A stretch of DNA of 19,896 nt from positions 1 to 19,896 of the forward strand of contig CAMEUH010000022.1 in NCBI GenBank assembly GCA_945938055.1. Reading direction: 5' to 3'. Shown piece after piece: positions 14,489 through 19,896 of the stretch (positions are counted from its first letter, which is position 1; each line of letters opens with the position of its first letter). The notes under the pieces were generated by a model, which worked only from the letters and a program-made list of their open reading frames with translations, made no database searches and was not told where the DNA came from. The position numbers and the translations under genes are program-made. The DNA comes from an uncultured Eubacteriaceae bacterium. GTDB taxonomy: Bacteria; Bacillota; Clostridia; Lachnospirales; Lachnospiraceae.

Positions 14489-15229
14489 TTAATTTTCCTT
14501 CTCATTCATTTTTTGTTCCAGCCACTCTTTTTCCTTCTGAGTAAGCTCTGCCTTTTCCAATAAATCCGGACGATACAACGCCGTCCTTAATATGGATTGT
14601 TCCCTGCGCCATTTTTCCACATTGGCATGATGACCGGAAAGCAACACATCCGGCACACGTTTTCCCATGAATTCCTCTGGTCGGCTGTACTGAGGATATT
14701 CCAGAAGATTATCATGAAATGATTCAAATTCTGCCGAAACATCATTATGAAGCACTCCCGGAACCAGTCTTGAAATACAGTCCATCATAACCATTGCAGG
14801 CAGTTCTCCTCCGGTCAGGACATAATCTCCGATAGAAACACGGTCTGTTACAATCATTTCAAGCACACGTTCGTCAATTCCTTCATAATGACCACACAAA
14901 ATCACTAGTTCCTCTTCCTTTGCAAATTCCTCTGCCATGGTCTGGTTAAAGGTATTCCCACAAGGCGTCACAAATACTACACGCGGCTTCTTTTCCATTT
15001 TTTCTGCAATACTTTCATAAGCAAGATAAACCGGTTCCGCCTGCATGACAAGACCGGCTCCACCGCCATAAGGATAATCATCCACCTTCAAGTGCTTGCT
15101 TTTCGTAAAATCCCGGATGTTTACCGCATTCACGGAAATCAGTTCTTTTTCCATTGCCCTTCCGGTAATGCTGGTATTCATTCCATTCAATATCATTTCC
15201 GGAAATAACGTTAAAACATGAAACTTCAT
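14489..15229 (-). CDS. trmD: tRNA (guanine37-N1)-methyltransferase
   Basis: Methylates G37 next to the anticodon, preventing +1 frameshifting during translation. 246 residues, SPOUT class with the trefoil-knot fold. MKFHVLTLFPEM opens the protein, GGGAGLVMQ, ILCGHYEGIDERV, SIGDYVLTGGELPAM and the linker region VPDVLLSGHHANVEKWRR are all intact, covering the SAM-binding knot and tRNA-binding loop. The start codon overlaps the rimM end (15229 against 15226), so the two are translationally coupled. Confidence 0.98.
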   Translation of the reverse strand: MKFHVLTLFPEMILNGMNTSITGRAMEKELISVNAVNIRDFTKSKHLKVDDYPYGGGAGLVMQAEPVYLAYESIAEKMEKKPRVVFVTPCGNTFNQTMAEEFAKEEELVILCGHYEGIDERVLEMIVTDRVSIGDYVLTGGELPAMVMMDCISRLVPGVLHNDVSAEFESFHDNLLEYPQYSRPEEFMGKRVPDVLLSGHHANVEKWRREQSILRTALYRPDLLEKAELTQKEKEWLEQKMNEKEN

Positions 15230-15738
15230 TCTTCCAGCATTCCTTCCAATAAATGTACCGTTACCTTCTTCTCATCCAGATTCACATCCAGAACGCACTG
15301 CTTAATTGCCGGAATCAGTACTTCCTTTCCTTCTTTCGTTTCCACAATATAAACATCATTGGCACCGGTCTGTAAAATATCCTTTAAGGTACCAATTTCT
15401 ATGTTATCATCCGTAACAACATTTAAACCAATCATGTCACAAATGAAATTCTCATTCTCAGCAAGCGGAACTGCCTGATCCCTTGTAATCAGAAGATCCT
15501 TCTTTAACAAACGCTCTACTTCATTAATGTTTCCATATTCCTTAAATTTAAGAATCACCAGATTCTTAAAAAAGCGAACCGATGCAATATTTAATTCCAG
15601 CTGTTCCCTGTCTAAGTCCACAAACACCTTTTTAAGCTTTTTAAAGCGTGTCATGTCATCGGTTGTAGGAAACACCTTTACTTCCCCTAAAAGTCCATGT
15701 GTTGATGTTATCACACCAACGCGCAACATATCTTCCAT
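15226..15738 (-). CDS. rimM: 16S rRNA processing protein RimM
   Basis: Assists 30S subunit maturation and binds ribosomal protein S19. 170 residues with the N-terminal RimM beta-barrel (LRVGVITSTHGLLGEVKVFPTTDD, residues 5-28) and the C-terminal PRC-barrel (IGLNVVTDD, GANDVYIVETKEGKEVLIPAIKQCV). An in-frame ATG at codon 4 (MLRVG) is an alternative start, but GGAG sits 5 bases before the first ATG, favouring 15738. It is the first gene after the khpA terminator and is coupled to trmD. Confidence 0.95.
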   Translation of the reverse strand: MEDMLRVGVITSTHGLLGEVKVFPTTDDMTRFKKLKKVFVDLDREQLELNIASVRFFKNLVILKFKEYGNINEVERLLKKDLLITRDQAVPLAENENFICDMIGLNVVTDDNIEIGTLKDILQTGANDVYIVETKEGKEVLIPAIKQCVLDVNLDEKKVTVHLLEGMLEE

Positions 15739-15761
15739 ACATTCTCCTATCCGATAAAATA

Positions 15762-15809
15762 CCGTTTTTCAAAAAAACGGAATAAGAAATGACTGCACTT
15801 CTTATTCCG
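15762..15809 (-). terminator. Terminator between khpA and rimM with an overlapping second hairpin
   Basis: Stem CGGAATAAGAA (15809-15799) with TTCTTATTCCG (15788-15778), a 10-base loop, then seven T (15777-15771) on the minus strand: a strong terminator. A second hairpin, CCGTTTTT (15780-15773) with AAAAACGG (15769-15762), uses the last three bases of the first stem and its T tract. The two cannot form fully together, which is the layout of an attenuator or of a partial terminator. Confidence 0.8.
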
Positions 15810-15821
15810 CCACCTTTAAGA

Positions 15822-16049
15822 TTACATAATCTTAACGTTAATCTTTCTTGAGTCCTTTGAAGCAGCTGCCTTAACAACTGCACGGATGGACTGAGCGATT
15901 CTACCATTCTTACCAATAACTTTACCCATGTCTGACTGGGCTACGGTTAATGATATCGTAAGTTCTTTGTCATCGCCTGATTCTGTTACAACGACTTCAT
16001 CAGGATTGTCAACTAGTGCTTTTGCAATAACTTCAACTAATTCCTTCAT
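15822..16049 (-). CDS. khpA: KH-domain RNA-binding protein KhpA
   Basis: 75 residues forming a single KH domain. The GxxG loop is GKNGR within MGKVIGKNGRIAQSIR near residues 41-56. In Firmicutes KhpA binds RNA, often with KhpB/Jag, and affects cell elongation and RNA stability. The ATG has GGGAGG upstream, and the gene lies 30 bases after rpsP, the usual rpsP-khpA pair. A strong terminator follows 13 bases after the stop. Confidence 0.95.
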   Translation of the reverse strand: MKELVEVIAKALVDNPDEVVVTESGDDKELTISLTVAQSDMGKVIGKNGRIAQSIRAVVKAAASKDSRKINVKIM

Positions 16050-16079
16050 CCTAAACCTCCCTTAAATAGTAAGAAACGC

Positions 16080-16331
16080 TTATTTTTCGATACCGGCTAA
16101 CTTGAAAAGCTTACCTACTACCTCTGTTGGCTGAGCACCATTTGCTAACCACTTCTTTGCAGCTTCTTCATCAATCTTGAAAGTGCTTGGGTCATTGTTA
16201 GGATCATAAGTACCGATCTCTTCGATGAACTTACCATCTCTTGGGGATCTTGAATCTGCAACTACAATTCTATAGAAAGGAGCCTTCTTCTGTCCTAATC
16301 TCTTTAATCTGATCTTTACTGCCATTTTCAT
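16080..16331 (-). CDS. rpsP: 30S ribosomal protein S16
   Basis: 83 residues as given, or 81 from the second ATG (16325), which gives the family start MAVKIRLKRLG. Both ATGs are within reach of the AGGAGG site (4 and 10 bases), and family conservation favours the second. The segments GQKKAPFYRIVVADSRSPRDGKFIEEIGTYDP and WLANGAQPTEVV are typical. S16 helps fold the 16S rRNA during 30S assembly. It lies 30 bases after ffh. Confidence 0.97.
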   Translation of the reverse strand: MKMAVKIRLKRLGQKKAPFYRIVVADSRSPRDGKFIEEIGTYDPNNDPSTFKIDEEAAKKWLANGAQPTEVVGKLFKLAGIEK

Positions 16332-16361
16332 TTCACCTCCTAAAAGTTTTATGATTTTATG

Positions 16362-17723
16362 TTAAAAAGGAAATCGGAATTTACCTTTTTTACCACCTTT
16401 ACCACCGAACATTCCCGGCATCTGTTTCATCATCTTCTTCATCTGGTCAAACTGTTTTACAACACGATTGACTTCCGCAATGTCAACTCCAGCACCTTTT
16501 GCAATACGGTTCTTTCTGGATGGATTTAATAAATCCGGATTGGCACGTTCTGCTGGCGTCATGGAAAGAATAATGGCTTCTACGCGGCTTAAGGACTTGC
16601 CTGCCTCATCTTCATCAAAGTCCATGTTCTTCATGGCCTTTCCGCCCATTCCCATTCCAGGCAAAGCGCTCATGATCGAACCAATTCCACCCATATTCTT
16701 AACCTGCTGCATAGAATCCAGATAGTCATTAAAATCAAACTCCGCCTTCTTCATCTTCCGGCTAAGTTCCTTCGCCTTATCCTCATCAATCTGACTTTCC
16801 GCCTTTTCAATGAGCGAAAGGATATCTCCCATTCCAAGGATTCTGGATGCCATCCGATCCGGATAAAACTGCTCTAAATCAGACAGCTTCTCGCCCATTC
16901 CCACATAAAGAATCGGCTTTCCGGTAACCGCACGGATGGAAAGTGCCGCACCGCCTCTGGTGTCGCCGTCGAGCTTGGTTAAAACTACACCATCAATACC
17001 AATCTTCTCATCAAACATGGTTGCCACATTGACTGCATCCTGACCGGTCATAGAATCCACCACCAGAATCGTCTGATGAACTTCAACTGCATTCTTAATC
17101 TCAACCAGTTCTTCCATCATCTCTTCATCTATATGAAGACGACCGGCTGTATCTATGATAACTACATTGTAGTTATTCTCTCTTGCATGCTCCATGGCTG
17201 CTTTTGCAATCTCCACGGGCTTTTTGTCCGTTCCCAGTTCAAAAACCGGAACGCCTTGTTTCTCGCCGTTAATCTTAAGTTGTTCTACTGCCGCCGGACG
17301 ATACACGTCACATGCAACAAGAAGCGGCTTTTTCCCTTTTGCCTTTAACTTACCTGCAATCTTTGCCGTGGTGGTTGTCTTACCGGCACCCTGAAGACCT
17401 GCCATCATGATAACTGTGATTTCATTACCTGACTTTAAGGAAATCTCCGTGGTTTCAGAGCCCATGAGAGAAATCATTTCCTCATTTACAATCTTAATTA
17501 CCATCTGCCCCGGTGTCAGGCTTGTCATGACATCCTGCCCAATGGCACGTTCTTCTACTGACTTAATAAACTGCTTGACAACCTTAAAATTAACATCTGC
17601 TTCCAGAAGTGCAAGCTTAACTTCCTTCATTGCAGCCTTGACATCTGCTTCGGAAAGCCTTCCCTTACCTCTTAAGTTCTTAAAGATATTCTGGAACTTC
17701 TCTGCTAAACTGTCAAATGCCAT
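16362..17723 (-). CDS. ffh: Signal recognition particle protein (SRP54)
   Basis: The GTPase of the signal recognition particle, which brings ribosomes making membrane proteins to FtsY. 453 residues: an N domain (1-95, with ALLEADVN near 38-45), a G domain with P-loop GLQGAGKTT at 109-117, DVYRPAA, DTAGR near 190 and TKLDGDTRGG near 246-255, then a methionine-rich M domain (about 295-453) that binds signal peptides and 4.5S RNA (SMTPAERANPDLLNPSRKNRIAKGAG). The ending GGKGGKKGKFRFPF is typical. The GGAGG site lies 7 bases before the ATG. The gene comes 14 bases after ylxM, its usual partner. Confidence 0.98.
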   Translation of the reverse strand: MAFDSLAEKFQNIFKNLRGKGRLSEADVKAAMKEVKLALLEADVNFKVVKQFIKSVEERAIGQDVMTSLTPGQMVIKIVNEEMISLMGSETTEISLKSGNEITVIMMAGLQGAGKTTTTAKIAGKLKAKGKKPLLVACDVYRPAAVEQLKINGEKQGVPVFELGTDKKPVEIAKAAMEHARENNYNVVIIDTAGRLHIDEEMMEELVEIKNAVEVHQTILVVDSMTGQDAVNVATMFDEKIGIDGVVLTKLDGDTRGGAALSIRAVTGKPILYVGMGEKLSDLEQFYPDRMASRILGMGDILSLIEKAESQIDEDKAKELSRKMKKAEFDFNDYLDSMQQVKNMGGIGSIMSALPGMGMGGKAMKNMDFDEDEAGKSLSRVEAIILSMTPAERANPDLLNPSRKNRIAKGAGVDIAEVNRVVKQFDQMKKMMKQMPGMFGGKGGKKGKFRFPF

Positions 17724-17737
17724 TCTTCATCCTCCAA

Positions 17738-18088
17738 CTAAAACTCATCCACGATTCCTTCGGATAATTTCTCAATCTTATCAAGACATTCCGTATCGTT
17801 ACTGCTGCGATACTCTCTGATGAGTTCATTCATCTCACCAACCATGTCCTTAATCTTAAGGAATTTTGAAAGAAGATGAAGCTTATCCTCATACTCCTCA
17901 AGCTGTGCATTGCACCGTTTAATGATATCATGGACAGCCTGCCTTGAAACGCCTCGTTCTTCCGCAATTTCACTAAGTGACAAGTCATTCAGCAACGCAT
18001 CTTCATAAATACTCTTCTTATGCTCATTTAGCAATTCGCCATAAAAATCATATAACATTGTACGCTCAAAAACTCTATCCAACTTCAA
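17738..18088 (-). CDS. ylxM: YlxM/p13-like helix-turn-helix protein linked to SRP
   Basis: 116 residues. The N-terminal half has a sigma-70 region-4-like helix-turn-helix (DLSLSEIAEERGVSRQAVHDIIKR, about residues 34-57), followed by a coiled, charged C-terminal half. In streptococci YlxM interacts with Ffh and SRP RNA, and the gene sits directly before ffh in most Firmicutes, as here. Start choice is uncertain: TTG at 18088 has AAGG only three bases away, TTG at 18082 (LDRVFE) has better spacing, and ATG at 18058 would shorten the family N terminus. The promoter places the mRNA start nearly at the ribosome binding site. Confidence 0.92.
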   Translation of the reverse strand: MKLDRVFERTMLYDFYGELLNEHKKSIYEDALLNDLSLSEIAEERGVSRQAVHDIIKRCNAQLEEYEDKLHLLSKFLKIKDMVGEMNELIREYRSSNDTECLDKIEKLSEGIVDEF

Positions 18089-18099
18089 TCACCTTGAAC

Positions 18100-18128
18100 A
18101 TATTACTATAAACAAAAACAGGTGTCAA
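18100..18128 (-). promoter_or_regulatory. Sigma-A promoter of ylxM-ffh overlapping the upstream terminator
   Basis: A perfect TTGACA (18128-18123), a 17-base spacer and TAATAT (18105-18100). The -35 lies inside the 3' arm of the terminator at 18111-18147, and the spacer holds its T tract. Transcription would start near 18093-18095, only about 5-7 bases before the first TTG. Confidence 0.7.
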
Positions 18129-18147
18129 GTATTTTTTCTTGACACCT
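18111..18147 (-). terminator. Rho-independent terminator after the 18211-19242 gene
   Basis: Stem AGGTGTCAAG (18147-18138) with CTTGACACCT (18129-18120), a perfect 10 bp, an 8-base A-rich loop, then GTTTTTGTT. It ends the ilvA-membrane protein run and shares bases with the ylxM promoter. Confidence 0.85.
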
Positions 18148-18210
18148 TGCATTTTTTATAATTCTTCCCTCCGGCTCAAGAACACCTTAACTTTTTTCCA
18201 TCTGTTTTTA

Positions 18211-19242
18211 TCAAATGATACTGCTCTTGTTCTTTTCAGACAAAATATATCGGACAATCTGATTAGCTTCATAATCATTTTCATAAATAGTAAAATCATA
18301 GATTTTCCCGGAATTCAGATAAAACCGCAGAGTATTGTACTCAAACGGCTCCTCACTCTTTAAAACTTCTGCCGTGGCAATATCCTTTATAAGGATTGGA
18401 TTAATTCCCATATCAACCCGTCCATTCGGATACAAAAACAATGCTGACTTTGTAATATATTGTTTTCCACTCTGATACAACACTTGATTATTCACGCAGT
18501 CATTAATCTGCCTGCAGATATCTTTCCACGAAACATATTCACGTAATGCCAGTATCATAATATTCTTTCCGGTTTTAGTTTTCTTCTGAAAAAAAGCCAT
18601 TCTTGGAACGATAATGCCCAGAATCAGGATGAGTATGAGCGTAATTACCGGAATACTGACCATAATTGCAATATAAAAAATATCTCTCTGGTAATAGCCA
18701 TTCAATACATATACATTATCAAACCTGCAAAGCGCTGGTACCTGAAATTTCACGGATGCAATAAATTCTTCTGCTCCATCCAAACACTTATTATCAACCC
18801 GGATATAATCCAGTTCTTCTAATGAGCCATATTTTTCATAATCCTGTTGGTTCTGAAGAACAATAATCATATTATACTGTAAAACCGCAAAATACATCCG
18901 TGCTTTTTCATTATTGCTTTTTTTAACAGCTGTCGGTCCGGTTGGCACATATTGGGTTTCCACCACATCCACCATTACGCCTGTATCCCATAATTCATCC
19001 GGAAAAACACGTGCCCTGCTTGTTTCATATATGGCATCCTCAATATATTCTGAAAGTGCAACATCATCTTCGATTTTAGTAAGAAAAACATTCTCAAAAT
19101 CCAAGGCAAAAATTGCCACAAAAATAATCAGACAGCCAAACAAAACTCCCCATATCATACCGGTACCAAGGTAAACCGATAACAAATCATGTTTTATCCA
19201 CGCAAGAACAACGTCCTTTTTTGCATCTTTTGTTTTGCTCAT
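18211..19242 (-). CDS. Two-helix membrane protein of unknown function
   Basis: I do not recognise the family. The 343 residues hold a short basic cytoplasmic start, a membrane helix at about 22-47, an extracytoplasmic loop of about 140 residues (with acidic runs and VPTGPTAV near 99-106), a second helix at about 188-213, and a cytoplasmic domain of about 130 residues. That last domain has alternating beta-strand-like segments (KQYITKSALFLYPNGRVDMG, TLRFYLNSGKIYDFTIYEND), suggesting a PH-like or lipocalin-like fold; this is a guess from strand pattern only. The ATG has AAGGAG six bases upstream. It follows the threonine ammonia-lyase gene by 13 bases, so it is probably cotranscribed, but no metabolic link is evident. 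Confidence 0.85.
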   Translation of the reverse strand: MSKTKDAKKDVVLAWIKHDLLSVYLGTGMIWGVLFGCLIIFVAIFALDFENVFLTKIEDDVALSEYIEDAIYETSRARVFPDELWDTGVMVDVVETQYVPTGPTAVKKSNNEKARMYFAVLQYNMIIVLQNQQDYEKYGSLEELDYIRVDNKCLDGAEEFIASVKFQVPALCRFDNVYVLNGYYQRDIFYIAIMVSIPVITLILILILGIIVPRMAFFQKKTKTGKNIMILALREYVSWKDICRQINDCVNNQVLYQSGKQYITKSALFLYPNGRVDMGINPILIKDIATAEVLKSEEPFEYNTLRFYLNSGKIYDFTIYENDYEANQIVRYILSEKNKSSII

Positions 19243-19255
19243 TCCAGACTCCTTT

Positions 19256-19896
19256 TTAGAAATTCGGCTTCACAATCTTCGGACGGAATCCATGCTCTTC
19301 CAGAGCCTTTACAATCTGCTCCTTATGTTCATGACCAAATGCTTCCATAGTAACACGAAGCTCCACTGCCGCATTACGGTTGGTGCTGACAAACTGGTTA
19401 TGGTCAAGCTTAATGACATTTCCCTGATTCTCCGCAATCACTTGTGCAACACGCACCAGTTCACCCGGCTTATCCGGAAGAAGAACTGATACGGTAAAGA
19501 CTCTGCCGCGCTCAATCAGTCCGAAACGTACCACGGAAGACATGGTAATCACATCCATGTTGCCGCCGCTTAAGATGGAAACAATCTTCTTTCCCTTTAC
19601 ATCCAGGTGCTTTAATGCTGCAACAGATAACAATCCGGAATTTTCCACTACCATCTTGTGATTTTCAATCATGTCAAGGAATGCAACGATTAATTCATCA
19701 TCCTCAATAGTAATTACATCATCCAAATTAGCCTTAAGATACGGGAATAACAGCTTTCCAGGCGTCTTAACAGCAGTACCGTCTGCAATGGTACTGGCAG
19801 AAGGCAGCGTTACTACCTTATCCGCCTTTAAGGATTCCTGAAGACAGTTGGCACCTGCCGGTTCCACACCAATGACCTTAATCTTTGGATTCAGAA
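19256..19896 (-). CDS. ilvA: Threonine ammonia-lyase, C-terminal part (cut by the window edge)
   Basis: The frame is open from the right edge (first full codon at 19894) to the TAA at 19258-19256, about 213 residues. A GTG at 19867 is not the start: the frame continues upstream with LNPKIKVIGV, the strand before VEPAGA in fold-type II PLP enzymes. The enzyme deaminates threonine to 2-oxobutanoate. SGGNMD near the middle matches the PLP-enzyme C-terminal segment. The last 75 residues are a single ACT domain (VFTVSVLLPDKPGELVRVAQ), which marks the short, about 400-residue, TdcB-like form. The PLP lysine region lies outside the window, so the biosynthetic or catabolic role is open. Confidence 0.93.
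   Translation of the reverse strand, partial: LNPKIKVIGVEPAGANCLQESLKADKVVTLPSASTIADGTAVKTPGKLLFPYLKANLDDVITIEDDELIVAFLDMIENHKMVVENSGLLSVAALKHLDVKGKKIVSILSGGNMDVITMSSVVRFGLIERGRVFTVSVLLPDKPGELVRVAQVIAENQGNVIKLDHNQFVSTNRNAAVELRVTMEAFGHEHKEQIVKALEEHGFRPKIVKPNF

Noticed and set aside
1..19896. CRISPR array, insertion sequence, prophage, tRNA or rRNA genes
   Set aside because: No regularly spaced repeats, no transposase or integrase sequence, and no tRNA- or rRNA-like segments were seen. The order is that of ordinary core genes.

Overview
The window (19,896 bp, AT-rich) reads as a chromosomal core region of a low-GC, spore-forming Clostridium relative, most likely a Lachnospiraceae member. The grounds are gene order (rpsP-khpA-rimM-trmD-rplS-lepB-rbgA-rnhB and der-plsY-gpsA-spoIVA are Firmicutes arrangements), a spore-coat gene, a Firmicutes-type N-terminally extended RNase HII, and strong AGGAGG ribosome binding sites. 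This is inference from content and order; no 16S rRNA or other marker is present. Almost everything is on the minus strand, so the natural reading direction is from high to low coordinates.

Layout from the right end leftwards. (1) 19896-18211: the C-terminal part of a threonine ammonia-lyase with an ACT domain, then a two-helix membrane protein of unknown function, closed by a terminator. (2) 18100-15771: ylxM-ffh (signal recognition particle), rpsP and khpA, closed by a strong terminator. (3) 15738-13988: rimM, trmD and rplS (ribosome maturation, tRNA G37 methylation, L19), closed by a terminator that runs into the next promoter. (4) 13990-8689: lepB, rbgA (broken), rnhB, a FliK-C-like protein, a lone FlhB-C-like protein, yraN and pgeF. 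(5) 8657-7833: a small (p)ppGpp synthetase. (6) 7041-7793: the only complete plus-strand gene, an exported, membrane-anchored protein of unknown function, divergent from der. (7) 6913-3195: der, plsY, gpsA and a PilZ protein. (8) 3194-226: spoIVA (frameshifted) behind a sigma-E-type promoter, then an NCS2 purine permease behind a sigma-A-type promoter. (9) The C-terminal end of an unrecognised plus-strand gene at 1-166, sharing a two-way terminator with the permease.

Two genes are damaged. spoIVA carries a one-base frameshift that splits an otherwise full-length protein. rbgA has lost about 115-125 bp that should encode the G3 (DxPG) region of its GTPase domain. Either could be a real mutation or an assembly error.

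The most interesting non-coding signal is shared by spoIVA and the permease. In both, the ribosome binding site is one arm of a near-perfect inverted repeat, the other arm lies in the promoter spacer, and the -10 box lies in the loop. RNA read through from the upstream gene would hide the ribosome binding site, whereas RNA started at the gene's own promoter could not. Elsewhere, terminators and promoters are interleaved (ylxM, lepB), and a possible attenuator precedes rimM. There is no CRISPR array, insertion sequence, prophage, tRNA or rRNA gene.
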